This document shows positions 25,937 through 34,641 of a stretch of DNA of 64,000 nucleotides, one piece after another. Both the position numbers and the translations under genes were made by a program. Position 1 is the stretch's first letter; each line of letters begins with the position of its first letter. The notes under the pieces were generated by a model, which saw nothing but the letters and a program-made list of their open reading frames with translations, searched no databases and was not told where the DNA came from. The DNA is taken from assembly GCF_008705135.1 (NCBI RefSeq), contig NZ_CP023694.1:2418001-2482000 (forward strand), given 5' to 3'. The stretch comes from Streptomyces coeruleorubidus (lineage in GTDB: Bacteria; Actinomycetota; Actinomycetes; Streptomycetales; Streptomycetaceae).

Positions 25937-26893
25937 ATGCTCCTCGGCACCTGGAACCTGGAGAACCTCTACCGGCCCGGCGGCCCGTACGGCCCCGAGG
26001 ACGAGGCCGCGTACGAGGTGAAGCTCGCCGCGCTCGCCGCCGTGATCACGGAACTCGACCCCACGCTGCTCGGCGTGCAGGAGGTCGGGGACCCCGAGGC
26101 CCTGAAGGACCTGGCGGGAATGCTCGACGACGACTGGCAGCTCGCCCTGTCCGAGCACGCGGACAGCCGGGGCATACGGGTCGGGTTCCTGAGCCGTACG
26201 GCCGTGACGGTGCTGGCCGACACGACGGCGTTCCCGGCGGAGCTGCGTCCCGTGCAGGTGGACGACTCGGGGGCGACGGTGACGCGGGCGGGTCGGGGCT
26301 TCCTCGCCGTGGAGGCCGGGGAGGCCGGGCACGGGCCGCTGCGGGTGGCCGTCTGTCACCTGAAGTCGAAGCTGCTGTCGTACCCGAACGACCGGTTCCA
26401 GCCGCGCGACGAGGGCGAACGGGCCCGGTACGGCGCCTACGCCCTGTACCGGCGGTCCGCCGAGGCGACGGCCCTGCGCGCCCTCGCGGACGAACTCCTC
26501 GACGGGGACGGGCAGGGCAGGGACGTGGCCGTACTGGGCGACCTCAACGACGAGATGCAGGCCGCGACCACACAGATCCTGCTCGGCCCGCCCGGCTCGG
26601 AGATCGGCACGCCGGGGTACGAGAAGGCCGACAAGGGTGACGCGACCCGGTTGTGGGACGTGGCCCCGCTCATCCCGCCCGGGCAGCGCTACTCCCGCGT
26701 GAACTCCGGGCGGCGCGAGCTGATCGACCATGTGCTGCTGAGCCACCGTCTGGTGCACCGGGTGACGGCGGCGGGCACGGGCCTGCCCGGCGAGGGCCCG
26801 CCCGGTCTGCCGTCGGTCGGCCCCGATCCGGCGGAGCGGCGGGGCGCGCCCGGGTCGGACCACGCGCCGGTGTGGGTGCGGATCGGGGGCTGA
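25937..26893 (+). CDS. Endonuclease/exonuclease/phosphatase family protein
   Basis: 318 aa from ATG 25937. The EEP fold is marked by LGTWNLENLYRPGG (metal-binding Asn), GVQEVGDPEAL (catalytic Glu), VCHLKSKLLSYP, VLGDLND (Asp and Asn) and the terminal SDHAPVWV. There is no signal peptide. The Streptomyces group acts on unknown nucleic acids or phosphoesters. A methyltransferase follows, probably overlapping it. Confidence 0.9.
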   Translation: MLLGTWNLENLYRPGGPYGPEDEAAYEVKLAALAAVITELDPTLLGVQEVGDPEALKDLAGMLDDDWQLALSEHADSRGIRVGFLSRTAVTVLADTTAFPAELRPVQVDDSGATVTRAGRGFLAVEAGEAGHGPLRVAVCHLKSKLLSYPNDRFQPRDEGERARYGAYALYRRSAEATALRALADELLDGDGQGRDVAVLGDLNDEMQAATTQILLGPPGSEIGTPGYEKADKGDATRLWDVAPLIPPGQRYSRVNSGRRELIDHVLLSHRLVHRVTAAGTGLPGEGPPGLPSVGPDPAERRGAPGSDHAPVWVRIGG

Positions 26894-27459
26894 GCACCAT
26901 CGATGTCCCCGAGCGCCTGACCTGGGCGGTGCGAATCCTCGACCCGGCACCCGACGACCGGGTGCTGGAGATCGGCTGCGGCCGGGGGGTCGCCGTCGCG
27001 CTGGTCCGCGACCGCCTCGTCACGGGCACCGTCACCGGCATCGACCGCTCCGCCAAGGCCGTCGAGGTGGCACGCCGCCGCAACAGCGACGCGCTCGCCA
27101 CCGGAAGGGCCGCCTTCCACACCGTGCCGCTGGAGGACGCCGACTTCGCCACCGGTTCCTTCGACAGGATCCTGGCGGTCGATGTGAACCTCTTCTGGAC
27201 CCGCCCGGCGGACCGGGAACTGGCCGCTCTGAGGCGCTGGCTGGCACCGGGAGGCCTGCTGTGCCTGTGCTGGGCACCGCCGGACGGGAAGCGGGCCGGG
27301 GAGATCGCCGCGAAGGTGGAGCCGGCGGTCGCGGGTCACGGGTTCGCGACCGAGGTGCGCCGGGCGGCGACCGCGCGGGGCGCCGCCCTCGTGGGCGTGC
27401 TGGGCAGGGCGGTGGTGCCGGGGCGGCTATCCGGCGAGGGGCGTCCCGGGAGGTCGTAG
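26872..27459 (+). CDS. Class I SAM-dependent methyltransferase
   Basis: About 195 aa. No ATG is suitably placed; GTG 26872 inside the EEP gene is the nearest start and gives a 22-bp overlap, so the start is uncertain. SAM motifs are VLEIGCGRGVAVALV, GIDRSAKAVEVA, FDRILAVDVNLFWT and LAPGGLLCLCWA. The acceptor is unknown. The 3' end overlaps the convergent FUSC gene by 33 bp. Confidence 0.8.
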   Translation: MGADRGLSTIDVPERLTWAVRILDPAPDDRVLEIGCGRGVAVALVRDRLVTGTVTGIDRSAKAVEVARRRNSDALATGRAAFHTVPLEDADFATGSFDRILAVDVNLFWTRPADRELAALRRWLAPGGLLCLCWAPPDGKRAGEIAAKVEPAVAGHGFATEVRRAATARGAALVGVLGRAVVPGRLSGEGRPGRS

Positions 27460-29421
27460 CCCCACCCGCTCCACCGGTCCGGCGAGTTCGTCGAGGAGGG
27501 CGGTGAGGCGCTCGGTGTGCTCGGGGCCGATCCGTCCCGTGTCGTCGAGGTGGACGGCGCAGGCGGTGGTGGTGTCGACGAGGCGTTCGAGGAGGTCGGC
27601 CACCTCGTCCGCGCCCTCGGTGTGCCGGGCGAGGGCGGGCAGTTCGTGCGCGGACAGGGAGATGGCCGTTCGGGCCTCGGCGAGGGTCCGGTAGGCCTCG
27701 CGGCGCAGGGTCCAGCGGGTGGCGCGGTCGTCGGAGGGGATGACGCGGCGCTCGGAGGCGGTGGCGCGGTGGTCGGAGGCGGTGGCGCGGTCGGTGACAC
27801 GGCGCTCAGAGGCGGCGGCGCGGCGCTCGGACGGCGTGCCGGAGGTGCCGATGCGCGGGGTGTCGGCCTCGTCGAGGACGTGGGTGAGGTAGGCGTACGC
27901 GGCCTCGCTCGCCGCCGCGAGCCGGGCGCGCACTCCCCCGCCCCGCTGTCCCGGCATCGGCAGATGCCCGACGATCAGCACGATCGCGCAGGCCAGCAGC
28001 GTCTCGCCGATCCGCCCCATGGAGGCCTGCGGCTCGCCGCCGACCATGACCAGGGCGAGGACGAGGACGGTGACGACGGCCGTCTGGGCGGCGAAGTGCC
28101 GGGTGGCGACCGGGATGAGCGCTCCGCTGAGGGCGACGAGCGCGATGAGCCCTTCCGGCCGGGGCAGGACAACGGCGAATCCGGCGAAGAGGACCGCGCC
28201 GAGCACGGTGCCGGCGGCACGGTTCAGTACCCGCGAGGCCAGCGGCCCCAGGTCGGGCTTGACGAGGAAGACGGCGGTGGCCGGCAGCCAGTACCAGTGC
28301 TCGTGCTGCCCGTACCACTGGCCCTGGTGCAGGGCCTGGGCGGCCGCCGAACTGGCCCCGAAGCAGAGGGCGACACGCAGTCCGTACTCGCGTCCGGCGC
28401 TGCCGAAGGCGGCGCGCAGCCGGTCCCTGGGCGTACGGGGCCGGGTGTGCAGATCGCCGCCCCTGCCCTGGTCGAACACCTCGGCGGCGTGCAGGAGGGC
28501 GTCGTCGAGGGCGCGCAGCGCGGGCGCCGAGCGGGAGGGTGCGGGCAGCGGCCCGGTGTGGTTGTTGCCGCGTACGGCGGCGGCGAGCCGCCGGGGTCCT
28601 TCGGAGGCCCGCTCGGCGACGGCCTCTCCGGCCCACGCCAGCGCGGTGGCGGCCTCGGCGAGGGGCAGGGCGGCGGCGTACTGCGCGTGCAGCCGCCGCT
28701 CGGCGGAGGAGGAGGCGTACCGCCGCAGCCGGGGCCCGGCGAGGGCGTCCTGCGCGTGGTCGAGTGCGGCGGTGAGCGCGGCCCTGCGGCGGATGGCCTC
28801 GGGCCCGCCGACGGCGTCGAGCAGCTCGGCGACGGCGTCGTACACGCCGGCGACGGCCTTCCGCTCCCCGTCGAACCGGAAGTCCCCGGCGAGGGAGCCG
28901 GGCGTGGGCAGCGCGAGCCGGAGCACGAGCAGCCACCCGGCGCCCGCGACGTAGGCGAGCGCACGCTCCCAGCCCGGCTCCGGCAGCGGCATGCCCGCCC
29001 CGATCGCCGAGGCGACGAGCAGCTGTGTCCCGACGGCGGACGCGACGGGCCCGATCGCGCTGATGCTCCCGGCGACGAGCCCGACGAACGTGAGGATCCC
29101 GGTCAGCACGACCGCGCCGGTCTGCTGCCCGGCGTACGTCCCCACCACCAGCCCCAGGGCACCGCCCAGTGCGGGCACCCCGATGCGCTTGACGGAGACC
29201 CGCCGGCTCCCGGGCCGGTCGTTGATCCCGGCGAGCATGGCGGCGATGGCGGCGACGACCCCGAGCGAGGTACGCCCGACCTGCACGGCCACCAGCAGCA
29301 GCGGCCCCGCGGACAGGGCCCCCCGGGTCACCGCGCTCCAGGGCACCGGCCCCCGCTGAGCGCGCAGGGCGTGCGCGAGCCAGGGCGGCAACGCGGGCAG
29401 GACACGGCGGGACCGGGACAC
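27427..29421 (-). CDS. FUSC family (aromatic acid exporter-like) membrane protein
   Basis: 664 aa. Two hydrophobic bundles (about residues 30-175 and 350-480) are separated by a large cytoplasmic domain, the fusaric-acid-resistance/YccS layout. Both bundles have the expected run of short helices with charged ends (for example VFLVKPDLGPLASR between helices of the second). Near residues 530-565 a low-complexity Ser/Glu/Arg/Ala repeat interrupts the C-terminal soluble part. Likely an efflux pump for aromatic or amphipathic acids; the substrate is unknown. It overlaps the convergent methyltransferase end. Confidence 0.85.
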   Translation of the reverse strand: MSRSRRVLPALPPWLAHALRAQRGPVPWSAVTRGALSAGPLLLVAVQVGRTSLGVVAAIAAMLAGINDRPGSRRVSVKRIGVPALGGALGLVVGTYAGQQTGAVVLTGILTFVGLVAGSISAIGPVASAVGTQLLVASAIGAGMPLPEPGWERALAYVAGAGWLLVLRLALPTPGSLAGDFRFDGERKAVAGVYDAVAELLDAVGGPEAIRRRAALTAALDHAQDALAGPRLRRYASSSAERRLHAQYAAALPLAEAATALAWAGEAVAERASEGPRRLAAAVRGNNHTGPLPAPSRSAPALRALDDALLHAAEVFDQGRGGDLHTRPRTPRDRLRAAFGSAGREYGLRVALCFGASSAAAQALHQGQWYGQHEHWYWLPATAVFLVKPDLGPLASRVLNRAAGTVLGAVLFAGFAVVLPRPEGLIALVALSGALIPVATRHFAAQTAVVTVLVLALVMVGGEPQASMGRIGETLLACAIVLIVGHLPMPGQRGGGVRARLAAASEAAYAYLTHVLDEADTPRIGTSGTPSERRAAASERRVTDRATASDHRATASERRVIPSDDRATRWTLRREAYRTLAEARTAISLSAHELPALARHTEGADEVADLLERLVDTTTACAVHLDDTGRIGPEHTERLTALLDELAGPVERVGLRPPGTPLAG
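27730..27835 (-). repeat. Coding 21-bp-type repeat in FUSC gene
   Basis: On the plus strand the unit GCGCGGCGCTCGGAGGCGGT and variants recur about four times. They encode 7-residue Ala/Ser/Glu/Arg motifs such as ASERRVT, ASDHRAT and ASERRVI, in frame. The domain around it is otherwise ordinary. Confidence 0.65.
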
Positions 29422-29644
29422 AGGGCTCCTGTCGACTTGTCGAGGGCAGGGGTGGGCCTTCGGGCGACGGTGGCCGGGCGGGGGTGTGGGTGCCCACAGT
29501 AGGCCGGGTTCCTGGAGGGAAGGTTGCCGGAACGTGACGGAGTCCGGGAAAGCCGGGTTCTTTATGAACGCAATCGCTCTATGAACCCGATCGCTCTATG
29601 AATCCAATCGCTCTATGAACGCAGTCGGCGACGGCCGTACCCGG
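29422..29644. other. Intergenic gap with 17-bp tandem repeat
   Basis: 223 bp between FUSC and the nucleotidyltransferase. Besides the repeat at 29564-29627 nothing is recognised; the FUSC promoter should lie at 29430-29560. Confidence 0.5.
29564..29627 (+). repeat. 17-bp tandem repeat, 3.8 copies
   Basis: Units ATGAACGCAATCGCTCT, ATGAACCCGATCGCTCT and ATGAATCCAATCGCTCT are exact in length, with a partial fourth ATGAACGCAGTCGG. It is relatively AT-rich in this genome and lies near the 3' end of the nucleotidyltransferase gene. Confidence 0.9.
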
Positions 29645-30421
29645 TCAGTTCCGCGCTGCCTCCACGGCCCGGTTCAGGAGGGTCTCCACGTCGGTGATCC
29701 TCTGCGCGAGCTCGTCCGGAGCGCGGGTGAGGGTGCCCAGGAGCGCGTCCGCGTCACGCAGGCCCGCCCGTGCGACGAGGCCCTTCTCGTTCGTGACCCA
29801 CTCCCCCCGCGCCGCCAGCACCGCATGCGCCGTCTGCGTCACGGCGACGGCGATCGCGCCCGCGGCCTGGGTGACCGCCCCCCTGGGCGCGTGGCCCGCC
29901 TTCGCGTAGGCGAGGGTGGCCGCGGCCATGCCGTGCCAGTGGGCCGGGGCGGTCTCGCGCAGGGCCGGCGGGTAGGCCGCGGGACGCGGCAGTTCGCCCC
30001 GCAGCACCTCGTTGATCGCGAGTTCGGCGGCGAGCAGGTACGTCGGGATGCCCGCCAGGTGGAACATCAGCGGCTCGACCCGGAAGCGGCCCTGCTCCGC
30101 TTCCGCCACCTCGTGTTCGACGACGTCGAGATCGCGGTAGTGCACGTCCACGCGCCGGCCGTCGACGGTCAGCCAGGCGCCGCCGTTGAAGACGCCGCCG
30201 CCCCACGCGCCGAGCTCGGAGACCTCGCCCTCCCAGCCGACCGCACGGAGGTCGTCCGGGTCGAATCCGCCCCGGTAGTAGACCGCCAGGTCCCAGTCGC
30301 TGTCCGGGCGTTCGGTGCCCTGGGCGCGGGAGCCACCCAGGGTGACGGCCCGGACGGCGGGGAGGGCGGCGAGGCGGTCGGCGGTGGTGTCGAGGAAGGT
30401 CTGGTCCGGGAGGGTGGGCAC
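29645..30421 (-). CDS. Nucleotidyltransferase domain protein
   Basis: 258 aa from GTG 30421, chosen because GAGGAG lies 8 nt upstream; a GTG two codons earlier (30427) is closer to the ribosome site. The catalytic GGSRAQGTERPDSDWDLAVYY holds the GS and DxD metal site of the Pol-beta/aminoglycoside nucleotidyltransferase superfamily, and VDVHYRDL gives the third acidic residue. The C-terminal helical half is like DUF4037/KNTase helper domains. The substrate is unknown; antibiotic inactivation is possible but not shown. Confidence 0.85.
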   Translation of the reverse strand: MPTLPDQTFLDTTADRLAALPAVRAVTLGGSRAQGTERPDSDWDLAVYYRGGFDPDDLRAVGWEGEVSELGAWGGGVFNGGAWLTVDGRRVDVHYRDLDVVEHEVAEAEQGRFRVEPLMFHLAGIPTYLLAAELAINEVLRGELPRPAAYPPALRETAPAHWHGMAAATLAYAKAGHAPRGAVTQAAGAIAVAVTQTAHAVLAARGEWVTNEKGLVARAGLRDADALLGTLTRAPDELAQRITDVETLLNRAVEAARN

Positions 30422-30574
30422 GGGCACGGCTCCTCGGCGGGCGGGTGACGGGGGTCTGGTGAAGCGTAGGGGGACGGCTCGGCCGGAGTGAAACGAAATA
30501 CGGGTGCGTCCGCGCACCATGCCTCGCATGATCGGTGGGTTGCCCTCGGCCGCCCCCGTAGATCGGAGATCCCC

Positions 30575-30988
30575 GTGATCCAGCGAGTCACTGTCCCGAG
30601 CCTGTTTCCGCCGCCCGTCTACTCCCACGCCTCCGTCGTGGAAGCCGGCACCAGACTCGCGTTCCTCGCCGGTTCCGTTCCGCTGGACGCCGACGGCAAG
30701 CTCGTCGGTCCCGGAGACCCCGTGCGGCAGGCCGAGCAGGTGATCGACAACCTTCGCGAGCAACTGCGCGCGGTCGGCAGCGACCTGGCGCACGTCGTGG
30801 TGACCGAGGTGTACGTGGTCAGCGGTGAACCGGCGACGCTGTCCGCCGTCTGGGACGTCGTCGAGGCGTCCGGGCTCAGTGCCGGTCCGCACTCGTCGAC
30901 GCTGATCGGCGTGGCGTGCCTCGGATACACGGGACAGCTGGTGGAGATTACGGCGACAGCGGTCGTGCCCGGCGAGCCGCCGGCCTGA
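30575..30988 (+). CDS. RidA/YER057c/UK114 family protein
   Basis: 137 aa from GTG 30575 with GGAG upstream. It has the Rid fold: FPPPVYSHASVVEAGTRLAFLAGSVPLD, QAEQVIDNLREQLRAVGSDLAHVVVTEVY, and the end VEITATAVVP. The catalytic arginine of RidA, normally in VARLP just before the last strand, is replaced by Cys in GVACLGYTG. So it likely belongs to a Rid subgroup without enamine/imine deaminase activity. It is 17 bp upstream of the carbonic-anhydrase-like gene. Confidence 0.88.
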   Translation: MIQRVTVPSLFPPPVYSHASVVEAGTRLAFLAGSVPLDADGKLVGPGDPVRQAEQVIDNLREQLRAVGSDLAHVVVTEVYVVSGEPATLSAVWDVVEASGLSAGPHSSTLIGVACLGYTGQLVEITATAVVPGEPPA

Positions 30989-31005
30989 GGCCTGAGGAGA
31001 ACGCC

Positions 31006-31611
31006 ATGTTGATCGAGCACCGCGGGCGGCGCCCCGTCGTCCCCGAGTCCGCGTACGTCGCCCCGACGGCCGTCCTGTGCGGGGCCGTCGTCCTCGGTGA
31101 GCGCAGCCGGGTGCTGCACGGGGCCGTGCTCACCGCCGAGGACGGGGAGGTGCGGGTGGGCTCGGACGTCGTCGTCATGGAGAACGCGCTGGTGCGGGGG
31201 CGGGCCCGGCATCCCGCGGTGATCGGTGACGCCGTGCTCGTCGGCCCGCACGCCCATGTCAACGGGGCGACGCTGGAGGACGAGGTCTTCGTGGCGACCG
31301 GCGCCTGCGTCTTCCCGGGCGCCGTCGCGAGCGCCGGGTCCGAACTGCGGATCCACAGCGTGCTGCACGTCAACTCCGTGCTGCCGCCCGGCACCGTCCT
31401 GCCCATCGGCTGGATCGCGGCGGGAGCGCCCCGGGCCCGGCTCTTCGCCCCCGGCGAGCATGACGAGCTGTGGCAGGTGCAGGAGGCGCTGGACTTCCCC
31501 GGCACGGTGTACGGCATCCCGCGCGGCACCTCGATGCGGGAGGTGATGGCCCGCCAGGTGCGGCTCTACGGCGCCCATCGCGACGACGTCACACTCGACG
31601 GCCCCTCATGA
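31006..31611 (+). CDS. Gamma-carbonic anhydrase-like (left-handed beta-helix) protein
   Basis: 201 aa from ATG 31006. The hexapeptide repeats of a left-handed beta-helix run from about residue 12 to 140 (APTAVLCGAVVLGE..., IGDAVLVGPHAHVNGA...). His pairs in GPHAHVNG match the metal ligands of gamma-carbonic anhydrases. It may be a carbonic anhydrase or an acyltransferase-like relative. The stop is one base from that of the convergent racemase gene. Confidence 0.85.
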   Translation: MLIEHRGRRPVVPESAYVAPTAVLCGAVVLGERSRVLHGAVLTAEDGEVRVGSDVVVMENALVRGRARHPAVIGDAVLVGPHAHVNGATLEDEVFVATGACVFPGAVASAGSELRIHSVLHVNSVLPPGTVLPIGWIAAGAPRARLFAPGEHDELWQVQEALDFPGTVYGIPRGTSMREVMARQVRLYGAHRDDVTLDGPS

Positions 31612-31612
31612 G

Positions 31613-32335
31613 TCAGTGCCGTTCGGGCCGCCCCCACACCCTCCGTTTCGCCGGCGGCTCGGCGTAGCTCCCCGCCCGGCTCGTCGTCAGCCCCAGCGCC
31701 ACCAGCGACTCCGCCAGTTTGACCGCCGCGGCGACTCCGTCGACGACCGGCAGGCCCAGTTTCTCCCCGACCACCCGCTGCAACCCCGTCATGCCGGCGC
31801 AGCCCAGTACCAGCACCTCTGCCCCGGCCGCGCACGCCCGCTCGGCGGCGGCCAGGAACGCCGTCTCGGTGCGCTCGTCGTCGCCGAGGTCGAGCACGTT
31901 CAGGCCCGTGCCGACGATCGCGGTGCAGTTCCGCGCCACGCCCGCCGTCTCCAGGCTGTCCTCGATCTGGCCGACGGACCTGGCCAGCGTGGTGACGACG
32001 CCGTAGCGGCGGCCCAGCAGGCAGGCCAGATGCGCCGCCGCCTCGGTGATGTCGACGACCGGTACGCCCACCAGTTCCCGGACGCCCTCGCGCCCGTGCT
32101 CCCCGAAGCCGGCCATGACGACGGCGTCGTAGGGCGGTCCGTCGTACGTCCGCAGCGTGTCCAGGACGGCGGCGGCGGACAGGTAGCTGTCGAGCCAGCC
32201 CTCCGCGGACTCCGGCCCCCACCGGGGGGTCAGTCCGGTCACGGTGGTGCCCGGGCCTGCGGCGGCCCGGGCACCTCGTACGATCTCCTCGGTCATCTCC
32301 TGCGTGGTGTTGCAGTTGGTGACGACGATCCGCAC
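31613..32335 (-). CDS. Aspartate/glutamate/hydantoin racemase family protein
   Basis: 240 aa from GTG 32335, 5 bp after the NCS1 transporter stop. The two catalytic cysteines lie in the VARNCTAI and VLGCAGMTGLQ regions, with IVVTNCNTTQEMTEEI as the N-terminal motif of hydantoin/Asp-Glu racemases. The coupling to an NCS1 nucleobase/hydantoin transporter suggests stereoinversion of an imported hydantoin or related compound. The family also includes allantoin racemase. A hydantoinase or allantoinase gene is not nearby. Confidence 0.88.
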   Translation of the reverse strand: MRIVVTNCNTTQEMTEEIVRGARAAAGPGTTVTGLTPRWGPESAEGWLDSYLSAAAVLDTLRTYDGPPYDAVVMAGFGEHGREGVRELVGVPVVDITEAAAHLACLLGRRYGVVTTLARSVGQIEDSLETAGVARNCTAIVGTGLNVLDLGDDERTETAFLAAAERACAAGAEVLVLGCAGMTGLQRVVGEKLGLPVVDGVAAAVKLAESLVALGLTTSRAGSYAEPPAKRRVWGRPERH

Positions 32336-32340
32336 GTCTC

Positions 32341-33816
32341 TCAGACCTCCACGGCCACGCGCTCGGCGGCACGTTCGCTGCGGCACAGGACCGCGTACAG
32401 CCCGGCCGCGAGGGCCGTGCCGATGAACCAGGAGTACGGCGCCACGTCGCTGAAGTCCTTCACCAGCGCGAGCACCGCCGCGACACCCGCCGCCGGCAGG
32501 AAGGCCCACAGCGCCTTGGGGTTGACGCCCTTGCGGTAGTGGTAGCGGGAGCCGGGGGTGGCGTCGAACAGTTCGTCCACGTTCACGCGGCCGCGCTTGA
32601 CCCAGTAGTAGTCGAGCATGATCACGCCGAACAGCGGGCCGAGGAAGGCACCGAGGCCGCCGAGGAAGTAGTTCACGACGGTCGGGTTGGAGAAGAGGTT
32701 CCAGGGCGTGACGAGCAGGGCCGCGACCGTGCTGATCATGCCGCCGACCTTGAAGGTGATCTTCTGCGGCCAGACGTTGGCGAGGTCGTACGCCGGCGAG
32801 ACGAAGTTGGCGACGATGTTGACGCCCATGGTGGCGATGGCGAAGGTCAGCGCGCCCAGCACCAGCACCCACGTGTTGCCGATCTCGGCGACGAGGTAGG
32901 CCGGGTCCGTGATCTCCTTGCCGAACACCTCGAACGCGCCCGCCGTGACGATGACCGACACGATCACGAAGGCTGTGGAGTTGACGGGCAGGCCCCAGAA
33001 GTTGCCGCGCCTGACCGACTTGTAGTCGGGCGAGAAGCGGGAGAAGTCGCAGAAGTTGAGCATCAGGGTGCCGTACGTGGCGAGGACCAGCCCGATCGCG
33101 CCGAACCACTGGCGCCACTGCTCGCCCACGGAGACCGGATGCGGGGTGGAGGTGAGCGAGATCGTCCAGCCGGCCTTGGCGAGGATCCACACGGCCAGCG
33201 CGATCATCACGAGCCAGATCGCCGGACCGCAGAAGTCCTGGAACTTGCGGACCGATTCCATGCCCCGGCTGATGATCGCCGCCTGGACCAGCCACAGCGC
33301 GATGAAGGAGACCCAGCCGAGCGCGTCCAGTCCGAGGAACGAGTTGTGCGTCCACGACTCCAGGCCGGGCCAGGCCGCGAGCAGCATCACGTTGACGGCG
33401 ACAGAGGCAAGGTAGGTCTGGATGCCGTACCACATGATGGCGATCACGGCCCTGATCAGCGCCGGGATGTTGGCGCCCCAGACGCCGAAGGCGATACGGC
33501 TGACGACCGGGAAGGGGACGCCGTGGCGCTGCCCGATCTTCCCCATCCAGTTCATGCCGATGTAGATGATCACGAAGCCGACGAGCAGGGACGTGAAGAT
33601 CTGCCAGACGTTCATGCCCAGGAAGAGCAGCCCGGCGGCGAAGGTGTAGTTGCCGAGGTTGTGGACGTCGGACATCCACATGGCGAAGAGGTCGAAGACC
33701 TTCCAGTTGCGCTTCTTCGCGGGCGCGAGGTCTTCGTTGGTGAGCCGGGGATCGGGGACGAACGCTGGGGTGCCGGGGGGTGCGGCACGGTCGGCGAGGG
33801 ACACGGGGGCCTCCAT
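32341..33816 (-). CDS. NCS1 family nucleobase:cation symporter
   Basis: 491 aa from ATG 33816 (MEAPVSLADRA). Twelve helices are expected; the family motifs LTNEDLAPAKKRNWKVFDLFAMWMSDVHNLGNY, the early helix FGVWGANIPALIRA and NFVSPAYDLANVWP are seen. It belongs to the group that carries allantoin, hydantoins, uracil or cytosine with a cation. With the racemase downstream and a divergent GntR regulator, uptake and use of an amide or hydantoin is the likely role. A palindromic operator lies 35 bp upstream of its start. Confidence 0.92.
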   Translation of the reverse strand: MEAPVSLADRAAPPGTPAFVPDPRLTNEDLAPAKKRNWKVFDLFAMWMSDVHNLGNYTFAAGLLFLGMNVWQIFTSLLVGFVIIYIGMNWMGKIGQRHGVPFPVVSRIAFGVWGANIPALIRAVIAIMWYGIQTYLASVAVNVMLLAAWPGLESWTHNSFLGLDALGWVSFIALWLVQAAIISRGMESVRKFQDFCGPAIWLVMIALAVWILAKAGWTISLTSTPHPVSVGEQWRQWFGAIGLVLATYGTLMLNFCDFSRFSPDYKSVRRGNFWGLPVNSTAFVIVSVIVTAGAFEVFGKEITDPAYLVAEIGNTWVLVLGALTFAIATMGVNIVANFVSPAYDLANVWPQKITFKVGGMISTVAALLVTPWNLFSNPTVVNYFLGGLGAFLGPLFGVIMLDYYWVKRGRVNVDELFDATPGSRYHYRKGVNPKALWAFLPAAGVAAVLALVKDFSDVAPYSWFIGTALAAGLYAVLCRSERAAERVAVEV

Positions 33817-33850
33817 GAGCAAGGGGACGAAGGAGGACTGCTCTGCGAGG

Positions 33851-33866
33851 GTTTGGTATACCAAAC
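33851..33866. promoter_or_regulatory. Perfect 16-bp palindrome, candidate GntR operator
   Basis: GTTTGGTA-TACCAAAC, with no mismatch. The TGGTATACCA core matches the known TGGT-N-ACCA style of FadR/FCD-type GntR proteins. It sits 35 bp before the transporter start and 93 bp before the GntR start, the usual place for a regulator of both. Confidence 0.75.
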
Positions 33867-33958
33867 TGCGCACATGGTCTCGCCGTCAACCGTTCTGACC
33901 GATGTCCCTCTTGTTAACGCTCCGTAAAAGAGGCTCCGCGTCGGCGAGGATGGGTTCC

Positions 33959-34624
33959 ATGACGAAGATCGAACCCCTCGGAGCGGTGCGCGAACGCGTC
34001 ACGGCGGACCTGCGGCAGGAGATCATCGCGGGCAGCCTCCGTCCCGGCGACCGCCTGGTCGAACGTGAGCTGGCGGAACGCTTCGGTGTCTCGCGCGTTC
34101 CCGTCCGGGAGGCGATCCGGGCGCTCGTCGCCGAGGGCTTCGTCCACTTCGAGACGCCCCGCCGCACGGTCGTACGCCGACTCACCCCGAACGACGTCAA
34201 GGAACTGTTCGAACTGCGCGAGGCTCTGGAGGTCTACGCCGCCGGACTCGCCGCGTCCCGCGCGACACCGCAGGACCTGGCCGAGGTCCAGGAGCTCCTC
34301 GACCGCGCGGCCGCCGCCACCGAGGCCGGGGACGCCGAGCTGATCACGGACCTCAACAGCCGCCTGCACGACCGCATCGTGGCAATGGCCGGCAACAGCC
34401 TGCTGACCGAGGCCCTGGAACCGGTCGCCGGCCGGCTGCGCTGGATGACCCGGCGCAACGAGGAGTGGCCCCAGCTCCTCGTGGAGCACCGCGAGCTGTA
34501 CGAGGCGATCGCCTCGGGCGACCCCGACCGGGCACGCACACACGCGCTCACGCACGTACGGACCAACTACCGCTCCACGGTGCGGCATCTGTTTGAAGAG
34601 GAGCACCTCCCGGACATCCCCTAG
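33959..34624 (+). CDS. GntR family regulator, FCD type
   Basis: 221 aa from ATG 33959. Residues about 8-75 are the winged helix (VRERVTADLRQEIIAGSLRPGDRLVERELAERFGVSRVPVREAIRALVAEGFV). The FCD effector domain follows, with its metal/ligand residues in LFELREALEVYAAGLAA, DLNSRLHDRIV and RREEL-like HREL. It is divergent from the NCS1/racemase operon across the palindrome; it probably represses it until the transported compound binds. Confidence 0.93.
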   Translation: MTKIEPLGAVRERVTADLRQEIIAGSLRPGDRLVERELAERFGVSRVPVREAIRALVAEGFVHFETPRRTVVRRLTPNDVKELFELREALEVYAAGLAASRATPQDLAEVQELLDRAAAATEAGDAELITDLNSRLHDRIVAMAGNSLLTEALEPVAGRLRWMTRRNEEWPQLLVEHRELYEAIASGDPDRARTHALTHVRTNYRSTVRHLFEEEHLPDIP

Positions 34625-34641
34625 CCCTCTTCCAGCCCTCT

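Noticed and set aside
29645..30421. Aminoglycoside resistance gene
   Set aside because: The nucleotidyltransferase motif is shared by many families; there is no direct evidence for antibiotic inactivation.
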